Of a DNA stretch of 63,537 bases, positions 8,929-18,879 are shown piece after piece. Below the pieces are notes generated by a model. That model was not told the DNA's origin. It saw nothing but the letters and a program-made list of their open reading frames with translations, and ran no database searches. Position 1 is the stretch's first letter; every line of letters begins with the position of its first letter. This DNA comes from Neoroseomonas marina (GTDB lineage: Bacteria > Pseudomonadota > Alphaproteobacteria > Acetobacterales > Acetobacteraceae). A program made the translations under genes and the position numbers. The stretch spans positions 1-63,537 of the forward strand of contig NZ_JABBKX010000014.1 in NCBI RefSeq assembly GCF_012927745.1, in the 5' to 3' direction.

Positions 8929-9341
8929 GTTGTTCTCCCGGAGCAGGTACCTTGATTACTTCAGCCCTTCCGCATGGTTGCCGCGCAATGACGATCAAAA
9001 TTGATTGTAGGGCCACTTATAGACTGAGGATTTAGACGGTTATTCCAAATGGGTCAATTGATTGGAGCCCGGCTGGCCTTCTGCCCAACTTCCGCTAAGC
9101 CGAGTATCTTTCCTGAAATCGGAATGGCAGGAGACGGCCAATCTCCGTCGCGCCGCGACGCCGCGATCCGGCGGTCCTTCGGCAAGAGGCAATTCGCCGC
9201 ACGCGTACTGTCGCCTCCTTCGTGGTGGGTGTCGGAAGACGCAGGCACGCAGCGGAGAGATAGCGCCGAGGCCGGTTCGGCCATCGGTACGGGTCTCTCC
9301 AAGCGCGCGGTGCCGTTTGGGCGCCGCTCTTGAACGCACGT
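8929..9341. other. Intergenic upstream of the Gabija-like operon
   Basis: About 410 bp. The AT-richer part (8940-9050) next to the gajA GTG is the likely promoter region of the operon. The rest has overlapping open frames on both strands but no recognisable protein and no convincing ribosome-binding site. Confidence 0.5.
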
Positions 9342-11069
9342 CTATGGCCGGATGCAGTTTGCCAGTGCCCCTGCCTCGAGCAGCGTGGCGGCTTCGATGA
9401 CGGCATTCATCTGAACGGTGTGCGCGAACTCGAAAGCGTCACCGTAGATCGTTTCGTCCGGGTATTCCGTCGTGAGGGCGAAGGGCAGAATCAGATCGGG
9501 GTTTTCTTTCAGCGTGCACACGATCCCATTCAGCACAGGGGCAGGCACTGCGCCGAGATGTGCTTCGAACGTGCGGATTTGGGATTCATTTAACGCCCTC
9601 AGCCCAGGGAGCTCGGCCATCCTGGCCGAAAGCCGATGGAGAAACGTCGTCGCCGGATCGCGCAGTCCCGGCTTGAAGTGCATGATGAGAAAGAATCCCC
9701 GCGGGATAGCCCATTGCAGTGAATCGCGCGGGACGTAGCCGGTGTGGGGCCGCGTGAACTCATGCGCAGGATACCCGTGCATGTTGACGTGCAGCACGGC
9801 ACTCGTCCGCGCGTAGGCCTCTCTGCGTGCCTGGAGTTCCCCGAAGGGCGGATCGGTCCTGCTCGACAAGTCGTCGCCCGCTGCGCTGAAGCGGGCGGCA
9901 TGATTGATGTGACGTGGATTGGCGACGCGGAGCTCGCGATGAAGTGCGTAGCCATCCGGGTTCTCCAAAGGGATCAGCGCGAAGCCGAGGCCACGGTCCT
10001 TCAGCTCAGCGGCAGCGCGAAGGGCGCCGACCACGCCGGAGGTCTCATTCGCATGCTGCCCTGCCGTGACGACCAAGCCGATGTTCCGCCCGGAGAACTC
10101 GGCGGCCATAACCCGTCGACCGCGATGGGAAACTGCGTCGAAGCGCTCTCCGCCCAAAGCGCCCAACTCGGTCGCGATCTGGTCTGGGTCCAGAGGCCGG
10201 GTGGCCTGGCGAAGAACCTGCTCTCCATCGGGGCATGGCTCCTTGGTGGCAGGGGGGTCAACCGTCACCCGAAGCCGGGTGGCACCATCAGTCGACCGGA
10301 TATCCGGCACGACCTGACCAAGCCGGAGCGTACGGTCGCTGGTCGGCAAGCGCGCGCGCCGCTGGAAATACTCCCGAATGGAGAAGTAGAGATCCTCGTG
10401 CAGCGCCTCGCGCGTGCTGACGCACTCATCGCCGTAGCTCAGGCGATGTTCGATGCCACCCGTCTCGACAGTGATAGAGAGGGTGTCGAAGAATGGTGCG
10501 ACCGCCGGCCAAGGCGCCGCGGCAAGCGCCTCAAACACCGCTGCGAAGACTGTCTCGTACTCTGTCTGAAAGGGCTCACCAGGGCCGTTCGGATCGGGCC
10601 TCACCCAACCGCATGGAGCCAGCACTGCGCCGCCGAGGGGATCGCGTCGCTCCAAATTCGGCGCGAACACGCGATGCTCGGTGCGACGCGTCTCGTGCTC
10701 GAGGAGGACACGGTAGTGCAGCAGCTCGTCGCCGACCTCGAAGCGCAGCGCCACCCCCGGAAGCAATCCCGCAAGCGGGTAGGCCTCAAGCTCGAAGCGG
10801 CGTTCAGACGCCGCCCGGTGAATGGGCGTTCGGATCGTTACCGCTGTCAGGCCCGTCAGCTGCACTTCCTCGAGGAAGAAATGCAGCAGCGGCTTGTAGG
10901 CACTTCGCAGCCGAGCCCTGACGCCTGCGGCGCGCAGCGCCGTTTCGAGTGATCGACGGGTCAGTTCGTCTTCGAACACCCATGCCTCGAAAGACTGCCC
11001 CGGCGGTTCGGCCAGCAGCTGATCAACAGCTCGGGGGATCTGGACATCGATCAGTGTCTTCAACGCCAT
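9342..11069 (-). CDS. M14-type zinc carboxypeptidase-like protein with an unknown N-terminal domain
   Basis: Protein of 575 aa from the ATG at 11069 (MALKTLIDVQIP). The frame stays open far upstream, so the start is uncertain, and GGAG abuts the ATG with almost no spacing. Residues from about 320 form an M14 fold: zinc ligands in GQHANETSG (HxxE, about 340) and LHVNMHGYPAHE (about 428), and a catalytic glutamate candidate in TTEYPDE (about 536). Residues 1-300 match nothing I recognise. There is no signal peptide, so it is probably cytoplasmic. It lies 413 bp upstream of gajA on the same strand. Substrate is unknown; M14 relatives also include deacylases and amidases. Confidence 0.7.
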   Translation of the reverse strand: MALKTLIDVQIPRAVDQLLAEPPGQSFEAWVFEDELTRRSLETALRAAGVRARLRSAYKPLLHFFLEEVQLTGLTAVTIRTPIHRAASERRFELEAYPLAGLLPGVALRFEVGDELLHYRVLLEHETRRTEHRVFAPNLERRDPLGGAVLAPCGWVRPDPNGPGEPFQTEYETVFAAVFEALAAAPWPAVAPFFDTLSITVETGGIEHRLSYGDECVSTREALHEDLYFSIREYFQRRARLPTSDRTLRLGQVVPDIRSTDGATRLRVTVDPPATKEPCPDGEQVLRQATRPLDPDQIATELGALGGERFDAVSHRGRRVMAAEFSGRNIGLVVTAGQHANETSGVVGALRAAAELKDRGLGFALIPLENPDGYALHRELRVANPRHINHAARFSAAGDDLSSRTDPPFGELQARREAYARTSAVLHVNMHGYPAHEFTRPHTGYVPRDSLQWAIPRGFFLIMHFKPGLRDPATTFLHRLSARMAELPGLRALNESQIRTFEAHLGAVPAPVLNGIVCTLKENPDLILPFALTTEYPDETIYGDAFEFAHTVQMNAVIEAATLLEAGALANCIRP

Positions 11070-11480
11070 CTCCGCGAACTCAGAATGGGAAGCCGGAGCG
11101 CGATCCTGCCACCGCCCGGGTAACTCTGGCACAGCACCGCAGACTGGAGGACCGTCACATGCGTGGCTACGAGGCGCCCGCGCACGAGCCGCGTCGGGAA
11201 TGTTCGGATCAGGACCCCCGACATCGAATTCCTTTGATATCCCCAGAGCTGACAGGAAATGGGGCGACAGCAACAGCCCGGTCTGCAGCCCGGCGGCGCC
11301 CCGTGGATGCCCAAAACCATTCAGCTCGTGCGCACATTCCGCTCGACTTCCTTTCGACAGGAAGCATTGGTGCTGACGCGCCGCGGCCAAGAGAGCCCGC
11401 GAGAGCAAACCCGGCAAGTCCCGGGCTTCGGGTGGTGGGGGCGCTGCATGGGGCGGTGCTCCGCACAAGGAACCATCCCG
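11070..11480. other. Intergenic between the M14-like gene and the recombinase module
   Basis: About 410 bp between divergent genes. No supported gene, RNA or repeat was seen. A promoter for the DUF3489 gene probably lies in the last 100 bp. Confidence 0.45.
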
Positions 11481-12083
11481 ATGTCCACCACCAAGACGCT
11501 CACCGTCGCCCAGCTGCTGATCCTCACCACCGCCGCGCAGCGACCCGACCACATGGTCCTCCCTCTGCCGCCGACGATCCGCGCCCGCGGTGGCGCCCAG
11601 CGCAACCTGCTCAGCGCCCTGCTCAAGATGGAACTCGTCGAGGAGGTGCCGGTCGATGACGCGACCCTCGCCTGGCGGACCGACGAGACCGGCAAGCACC
11701 ACGGCCTCCGCATCACCGCAGCTGGTCTTGCCGCCGCAGGGGTCCATACTAATGGGTCGGCGGAGTCGACGGATGCTGACGCCGACACCAGCGCCGAAGA
11801 GGTTGAGGCTTTCACTGGCAGCGACGCGGCTGCGGTCGACGAGGACACCGCTGAGCATGGTTCGCAGGAGGCGCCACCCGGCCGCCCGACCGGCAAGCTG
11901 GGCGAAGTGCTGCAGGCCATCTCGGCCGAGACGGGTGCGACGCTCGACGAGATCACCACGTTGACCGGCTGGCTGCCGCACACCGCCCGTGCTGCGGTGA
12001 CTGGTCTGCGCAAGCGGGGTTTTGAGGTGGCGCTCATCCAGCAGAACGGCCGCAAGGCCTACCGCCTGACGGCGGCTGACTAA
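11481..12083 (+). CDS. DUF3489 domain-containing protein
   Basis: Protein of 200 aa. The ATG at 11481 follows AAGGA. The N-terminal half (LTVAQLLILTTAAQRPDHMV, then GLRITAAG) and the C-terminal half (GKLGEVLQAI, then ATLDEITTLTGWLPHTARAA, LRKRGFEV) look like two winged-helix units joined by an acidic linker, the C-terminal one being the DUF3489 signature. Proteins of this type sit directly upstream of DUF2924 and a large serine recombinase in many alphaproteobacterial islands, as here. A DNA-binding accessory role in excision or its control is plausible but unproven. Confidence 0.82.
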   Translation: MSTTKTLTVAQLLILTTAAQRPDHMVLPLPPTIRARGGAQRNLLSALLKMELVEEVPVDDATLAWRTDETGKHHGLRITAAGLAAAGVHTNGSAESTDADADTSAEEVEAFTGSDAAAVDEDTAEHGSQEAPPGRPTGKLGEVLQAISAETGATLDEITTLTGWLPHTARAAVTGLRKRGFEVALIQQNGRKAYRLTAAD

Positions 12084-12532
12084 GGAGGCCGCGATGCCCC
12101 GACCGCGCAAGGCAGGCTCCGACCTGCCCGGGGGTGAATCTCCTGCCGCCGCGCGGCGGCAGGAATGGGAACGCCTGCACGGCATGGCTGCGCCCACCGC
12201 TCTGAGTCCAGACTTCCTTGAGCGGGACATCGCCTATCGCCTGCAAGCAGATCAGTACGGCGGGCTCAGCGCCGATGCCCGTCGCCGCCTGGCCGCCCTG
12301 GCCGGCGACGATCCCGGGAGGGCAGGGGAGCCCCGAGTTCCGACGCCGCGGATCAAGGCGGGCTCAACCCTGCTGCGGGAATGGCACGGCAGGACCTACA
12401 CGGTGCTGGCCCTGGAGGACGGGTTCGAGATGGCGGGGCAGCGCTTTGCCTCCCTCTCGGAGGTCGCCCGCCACATCACTGGCGCCCACTGGTCCGGCCC
12501 AAGGTTCTTCGGCATCCGGCGGGGAGGGGAGC

Positions 12533-14332
<1,800 letters not shown>

Positions 14333-14650
14333 CGCGGGAGTGGTGCGGCCGGCTGCTACGGCTGGAGCAGCATCTCGCCTGGTTTCAAGCCGGCCGAAGC
14401 ACATGTGGCACGCCAGAACCGGGTAGAGCGCGTCAGCCCTATGCTACTCCGTGGACCCTGGTATCTGACCCCATCCGTACATACCGAAATGGCCCGGAGA
14501 GACAGAACCGGCATTCGGCCTACTGAATCCGTCGGGCCAGCGTCTCTCAGGTACGCCTCGAGAGAGGCGCCCGCGTGCCTGGCCGGAAAGGCGGGGCATT
14601 CGTGCGTTGGGTCTGCCGACCCGGAAATCGTCTGCGACACCGTGACTGCG
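14333..14650. other. Intergenic between the serine recombinase and tRNA-Gln
   Basis: About 320 bp. No supported gene. It should contain the island's right junction and the original downstream flank of the tRNA, but I could not place the boundary. Confidence 0.4.
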
Positions 14651-14725
14651 TGGTTGGGGCGCCAGGATTCGAACCTGGGAATGGCGGTACCAAAAACCGC
14701 TGCCTTACCGCTTGGCTACGCCCCA
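14651..14725 (-). tRNA. tRNA-Gln (anticodon TTG)
   Basis: 75 nt on the minus strand with encoded CCA. Acceptor stem TGGGGCG pairs with CGCCCCA, the anticodon stem GCGGT/ACCGC encloses the loop TTTTGGT with anticodon TTG, and the T arm is CCAGG-TTCGAAT-CCTGG. The gene is intact. Its 5' 37 nt are identical to a copy at 18823-18859, so that half was probably supplied by the integrated element while the 3' half is the original host gene. Confidence 0.96.
14689..14725. repeat. Attachment-site repeat, copy in the intact tRNA-Gln
   Basis: 37 bp covering the tRNA from its 5' end through the anticodon loop, identical to 18823-18859. The flanking base differs at each end (T versus A on the left, C versus G on the right), so the repeat is exactly delimited. 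Confidence 0.9.
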
Positions 14726-14783
14726 CCAAGGCCAGGAATATCCTGGGCTTCGGTCCCCTTCCCGATCCCGCTCCCCGAAGGCC

Positions 14784-14804
14784 TGTGCCGGGTTTTGTGC
14801 CGGC
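14784..14804. repeat. Arm-type paired repeat, left end
   Basis: Two TGTGCCGG octamers in direct repeat, 13 bp apart start to start, linked by GTTTT. The same unit occurs at 18697-18717 with two C/G changes in 21 bp. Lying 58 bp from the core repeat, it fits an integrase arm-binding site. Confidence 0.65.
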
Positions 14805-14904
14805 TCACCATATTGGGAACGAGATCGGAACGAGGCTGCCCGGCGAAGTGCGGGCCGGGCGAGGGCCTTATCCTAGACCAGCGCCGGACGTGCAAGCCGA
14901 CCTC

Positions 14905-15433
14905 TCACCCCCTCGGGTGCTCCCGCAGCCACTGGACATAGTACTCGGTCGTCTTGATGTTCGTGTGGCCCAGGTGGAAGGACAGCGGCCAGAGCTTGCC
15001 GCCCTTCTGCAGCCAGCGGATCGCGAAGGTGTGCCGAAGGTCATGGGCCCGGAAGCGGCGGAACCCCCCTCTCCTGCTCCAGGGCCTCCCGCTCGGCCGC
15101 CAGCACCGCTTCCCGGATATTGGGCGAGAGGTTGTGGTAGCGGGACGGCTCACCCCGTTTGTGCCCGGCCACATGCCAGAAGACGAAGGCGCATTTCGGG
15201 TGCCGCTTCAGGTGGGCGAGCTCGCGCGCGCATTGGGGGCTGATCTCGATCGCGCGCGGCCGCCGGGTCTTCGTGTCCACGAAGGTGACGGTGCGGGTGG
15301 CGAGGTCCACCTCGGGCCATTCGAGCGAGGCCGCCTCCTCCAGCCGGCAGCCGGCGCGCGCGAGGACGCGCCGGGCCATAGGTCCGATGATGCCGGTGGC
15401 GCTGGCGACGATGGTGCGGCTGCTGAACCACAA
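14905..15433 (-). pseudogene. Tyrosine-recombinase integrase, frameshifted and 5'-truncated
   Basis: Two overlapping minus-strand frames each hold half of a phage integrase. The upstream half (15433 to about 15060) reads ARAGCRLEEAASLEWPEVDL, containing the first catalytic arginine, then TKTRRPRAIEISPQCARELA. The downstream half (about 15080 to 14905) reads RAHDLRHTFAIRWLQKGG and LGHTNIKTTEYY, containing the HxxR box, second histidine and tyrosine. The frame changes near a C-run around 15065-15070. The N-terminal arm-binding and core-binding domains are missing or unrecognisable. It is probably inactive and once integrated the element at tRNA-Gln, 180 bp away. A sequencing error in the C-run could explain the frameshift, but not the missing N-terminus. 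Confidence 0.8.
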
Positions 15434-15705
15434 GAGCGGCTTCGTGCAGCATCAGGCCGCTGCCGACCTGCTGGATCGTGGTGGCTTCCGTCCTCCCGAG
15501 CGTCACCAGCACGCGGTGGTCGGCAAGGTCGAGGTGGACATCAGGCTCACCGACGACTGAGGGGACAGGAGACGCCTCTCCACAATTCGCTGTGGGCTTC
15601 GTGCTTTTCCTTCGAGGCCCCGAAAAAGCCGAGGGCAGTGAGATGGGAGCACCCTCGCGCAGGGTTGGCCTGCACATAGCCAAGCATTTCGAGGCAGGCG
15701 GTAGA

Positions 15706-16380
15706 TCAGGGCGCCGCACGTCGCCGCCGCTTGACCTCGCGGATGGAAATCCCGTTGATCGAAGCGAGTTCTCGATTGGTGTGGTGAGCGTCGAAAATCG
15801 GCCGCTCACGAATGTGCTGCTTCACCGCCGCGAACGCGAAGGCTTGAAGCCGCTCGGCCAGGAGGCGATCGATTGCTGCGCTCAACTCAGTCAACAGCTT
15901 ATCTTGCTTGGCTACAACCCGCGCCTCAGCCGCCGCGCCGGCGGCGTTCAGGCGGCGCTCCATGGAGGCCAAGAGCACTTGGTTCTCTTGCTCCTGCACT
16001 GCGATGCTCTGGTTGACCTGTCGCGTCGTTAAAGACTTCTGCGCGATGACCGAACGGCGCAATTCCTCCTTCATGCCCTCGATCATCTCAGCCTTCTGCT
16101 CAGCAATCTTCGCGCGCTCGTCCTTGATGGCTTTTGCCACCACTGATTCCAGGCGCTTCAGGATTGTCTGAACCTCACTCGTGATGCGCTCAGCCATGGG
16201 CTTTGCCTCGTCTTGAGCCAGGAACTCTACGAGGACCGCGAACAGCGCGCCCTTCACGGCAGGATCCAGGAGCAGCCCAGGAAGGTGTGCAGCAAGCGCT
16301 GTACGCCCGACGTCCGACCTGAGGACGTTCGCGGCCTCAGAGGCCGCAGCTTCTCGAACAGAACGCTCTCGAATGAGCAT
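15706..16380 (-). CDS. Hypothetical coiled-coil protein
   Basis: Protein of 224 aa from the ATG at 16380. It is charged and alanine-rich, with long predicted helices and coiled coil through residues 60-185 (for example ERITSEVQTILKRLESVV and ERRLNAAGAAAEARVVAKQ) and a basic end (REVKRRRRAAP). There is no signal peptide, membrane segment or family motif I recognise. Composition differs from shadow frames, which supports a real gene. It sits between the integrase remnant and the packaging genes of the decayed element, so it is probably phage or island cargo. Function is unknown. Confidence 0.6.
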   Translation of the reverse strand: MLIRERSVREAAASEAANVLRSDVGRTALAAHLPGLLLDPAVKGALFAVLVEFLAQDEAKPMAERITSEVQTILKRLESVVAKAIKDERAKIAEQKAEMIEGMKEELRRSVIAQKSLTTRQVNQSIAVQEQENQVLLASMERRLNAAGAAAEARVVAKQDKLLTELSAAIDRLLAERLQAFAFAAVKQHIRERPIFDAHHTNRELASINGISIREVKRRRRAAP

Positions 16381-16871
16381 GGCAAGACCCGCTCAGTGGT
16401 TGGGGCGGCTCACAACGATCAGAGGGTCCCGAGCCGGCCTGTCCGCCTTCATCTCGTCACAAGAGGCCGCGACGCGCGCCAACGCTCCGCCACCCCACCC
16501 GGTTCCACGCCCCACCGCCCGATCGGAGGGCTCCGGGCAGGTCAATTCCTGCTGTTGCGGCCCACGTCCGCTGTCCGCTTCCAATCGGCCACGCATGGTG
16601 CATCCGGTGTGGAGTCATTCGGCCGTCCGCCGCCGCTCCCGCGAATGATCGAGTGACTGGCATTCTGCCTAGCCGTTTCACCTCCACAATCTCCGGGGAA
16701 CCACCCCCGGCAGTGCAGTCCCGCTGGTTAGGCAGGTCTGGGCCGTTGTGAGCCAACACAGAGCGTAGCGAGGCTGAGGCGCACGAAACAATGGGCTTCC
16801 TCTGTGTGTGGTCCGCCTTCCGGTCCAAGGGCAGGGATCAGGCCGCCTTTTCGGGATGAGGAGCGGGCCTG
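16381..16871. other. Intergenic within the prophage remnant
   Basis: About 490 bp. Open frames here carry no domain signature. The stretch 16570-16760 is less GC-rich and resembles non-coding border DNA. A possible deletion scar between the integrase side and the packaging side of the former phage. Confidence 0.4.
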
Positions 16872-17168
16872 ATGGACGACCGGCTGCGGCGGATCGAGCG
16901 ATACGAGGCGCTGCGCGCGCGTCTCGCGGAGGCGATTCGCCTCATGCACTTCAACAAGGCCGAGGCCGTGGATCTCGACAGCCTGGAAGGTGCGGTCGGG
17001 CTGATCGAACGGGTCGAGGCCGGGCAGCGCGTCGAGGTCGTCTCGGCGCAGAAGGCCGCGGCCGAGTTGCGCGCGGTGGTCAAGCAGGTCCCGCCGGTCT
17101 CGAAGCCGGGTCGCCAGCGCGGCTGGCGCCCGACAGGCGACCGCGAGGCTGCCGGGGACGAGGGCTGA
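16872..17168 (+). CDS. Hypothetical phage protein
   Basis: Protein of 98 aa. The ATG at 16872 is preceded by a purine-rich GAGGAG site. It is helical and charged (RIERYEALRARLAEAIRLMH, then RVEAGQRVEVVSAQKAAAEL), with a basic tail (KPGRQRGWRPTGD). Its stop shares a base with the next start (TGATG), and a terminase large-subunit remnant follows one gene later. That position fits a small packaging or head gene. No specific family recognised. Confidence 0.6.
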   Translation: MDDRLRRIERYEALRARLAEAIRLMHFNKAEAVDLDSLEGAVGLIERVEAGQRVEVVSAQKAAAELRAVVKQVPPVSKPGRQRGWRPTGDREAAGDEG

Positions 17169-17371
17169 TGGCGCTGGCGAGCGATGGCTGGTGGAGCCGG
17201 CACCCGGCCGATCATGTCGCCGCCGCTCGGCGCTGGGTGCGCTGGCGGCTGCTGAGCGACCCGCACATGACCGACGCCGCCTGTGATCGCTTCATCGCGT
17301 CGCTCGACGAGGACAAGCGCGGCGACCTGGTGCGGCGCGCCGTCGAGGGCCATAGCCCGGCGGGGTTCTGA
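17168..17371 (+). CDS. Small hypothetical phage protein
   Basis: Protein of 67 aa from the ATG at 17168, overlapping the previous stop by one base. It is rich in W and R (GWWSRHPADHVAAARRWVRW), with an acidic helical end (FIASLDEDKRGDLVRRAVEG). It abuts the terminase remnant, whose GTG follows its TGA directly. The tight spacing supports translation. A small terminase or head-completion role is possible, but no motif confirms it. Confidence 0.6.
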   Translation: MALASDGWWSRHPADHVAAARRWVRWRLLSDPHMTDAACDRFIASLDEDKRGDLVRRAVEGHSPAGF

Positions 17372-18691
17372 GTGACGGCTTACAAGCTGAAGTGGCGCCC
17401 GCCCGGCGCTGTCGCGGCGCGCTTCGTGGCGCATCGCCCGCCGGTCGATCCCGCCGCCATCCCGCTCGACATCCTCCGCGGCCCCATCGCCGGCGGGAAG
17501 TCGGTCGCCTCCATGGTGCGGGTCTTCACGCACATGATGGAGCAGACACCCGGGCCGAACGGCTGGCGGCACACGCGCTGGGCGGTGATCCGCAACACCA
17601 ATCCGCAGCTCGAGATGACCACCATCAAGACCTGGCTCGAATGGTTCCCCGAGGAGCATTTCGGGAAGCTCCGCTGGGCGAAGCCGTTCAAGCACGACTT
17701 CGTCTTTCCCCCGGCGCGGGTGAAGTCCGAGGTCTGGTTCGTCCCGCTCGATGACCTGGCGCAGGTGCGCAACCTGCTGTCGCTGGAACTGAACACCCAG
17801 CGCGCCGACGCGCTGAGCATGGCCGAGCCGCATCTCGAGCCCTTCGTGCCGCATGTCTGGGTGAAGGACCGGGTGCGCGAGGGCCGCGAGAAGCTGATCG
17901 GCATCGTTGGCGATTTCTGGCACGCGCAGGCGGGGCACACCTGGGCCGACGCCGCGATCCGCGCCGAGGTCGCCGTCTCGCACCTGATGGGCGAGGCGGT
18001 GCATGAGACGCTGGAGCGGGTGCTGTTCCGGCACCTCCGCCTCGGCGGCCTGGCGCCCGACCTGTCGGCCGACCGGGCGAAGGCGCTGGCGCAGCCGGTC
18101 GTGGAGGCAATGCGCCGCCGTTCCCCCGGGCGCGTGGCGAAGGAGATAGCCTCGGCCTTCGGCGCGCGGCTCGATCCCGTGGACAAGGCCGGCATCCCGC
18201 AGCTCGTGCGCGACGCGCTGGCGCAGGCCGGCGTGCGCGGTCAGGTGCCGCAATCCCCGTCGCAGAGCACCGCCCTCGGCCTGGCCCCCGGCGCCCTGCC
18301 GCCGCCGAAGCCCGGCGCGCCCGATGCGCTGGACCGGTTGATCGGCGAGATCGTGGACGTTTCGAAATCCGCGCAGGGCGACCGCTGGGCGGACTTCAAC
18401 CGTCCCGGCCACGCGCGCCAGCGCACCATCGACGTGCCGACGGAGCGGATCGCCGAGTTCCTGGATCTCAGCCAGCGCACCGGCGGGCTGCAATACGCCC
18501 GGCGTATCGGCGCCTCCATCGAGATGAGCCGCCAGTTCGGCGACCCCTCCATGCTCGGCGAGCTCTCGCGCAGGCGTGCGGACGCCTGCGCCACGGCGGC
18601 GAAGTGCATGGTGATCTCCTGTTTGGGTGTGCGGTGCGCCGGGCATGCGGACGCGCGGAAACCGGCGCGCGACGGGGCGTGCGCCGGGTAA
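17372..18691 (+). pseudogene. Terminase large-subunit N-terminus fused to an unrelated phage sequence
   Basis: An open frame of 439 aa with a GTG start. Residues 1-140 are a terminase ATPase N-terminus: Walker A GPIAGGKS near residue 39, RWAVIRNTNPQLEMTTIKTW, and LRWAKPFKHDF. It reaches VRNLLSLEL, after which large terminases normally continue TGAW. Here the text jumps to NTQRADALSMAEPH and a helical sequence I do not recognise, so Walker B and the nuclease domain are gone. The last 40 residues look out of frame. This is best explained by an in-frame deletion joining two phage genes. It is unlikely to package DNA. Confidence 0.75.
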
Positions 18692-18696
18692 TTCCC

Positions 18697-18717
18697 TGTG
18701 CCGGCTTTTGTGCCGGG
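18697..18717. repeat. Arm-type paired repeat, right end
   Basis: Two TGTGCCGG octamers spaced as in the left copy at 14784-14804 and linked by CTTTT. It lies 105 bp inside the right core repeat, consistent with the other attachment arm. Confidence 0.65.
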
Positions 18718-18822
18718 TGCCTGTGCTGAAAGGGCGTTTCAGGCGGTTTGGGCGCCTCGGCGACCGCCCTGAACGCCTAGAGTTTCTTGGTGTCTGCGAT
18801 TTCGCAGGATCGCGGCCGAGAA

Positions 18823-18859
18823 ACCAAAAACCGCTGCCTTACCGCTTGGCTACGCCCCA
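18823..18859. repeat. Attachment-site repeat, displaced tRNA-Gln 5' half
   Basis: 37 bp identical to the 5' half of the intact tRNA-Gln. It lies 20 bp beyond the ispE stop, in ispE orientation, so it is probably the original host 5' half now cut off from its 3' half. It is not a functional tRNA. Confidence 0.9.
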
Positions 18860-18879
18860 GCCGTGCTGCCTCATACCCT

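Larger units (their letters stand above)
14651..18859. mobile_element. Decayed prophage or integrative element in tRNA-Gln
   Basis: About 4.1 kb is bounded by exact 37-bp repeats of the tRNA-Gln 5' half (14689-14725 and 18823-18859). Inside lie a frameshifted tyrosine integrase next to the tRNA, a coiled-coil protein, two small phage-type genes and a terminase remnant fused to other sequence. Paired TGTGCCGG repeats lie just within each end. The original order was probably ispE followed directly by tRNA-Gln, now separated by the element. Structural and lysis genes are missing, so it is a remnant. Confidence 0.85.

Noticed and set aside
9342..12230. Extending the M14-like protein to 962 aa
   Set aside because: The upstream part is antisense to DUF3489 and DUF2924 genes that have good ribosome-binding sites and domain signatures.
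16457..16828. Possible 123-aa minus-strand gene in the prophage gap
   Set aside because: No family signal or start context, and overlapped by other frames of similar quality.
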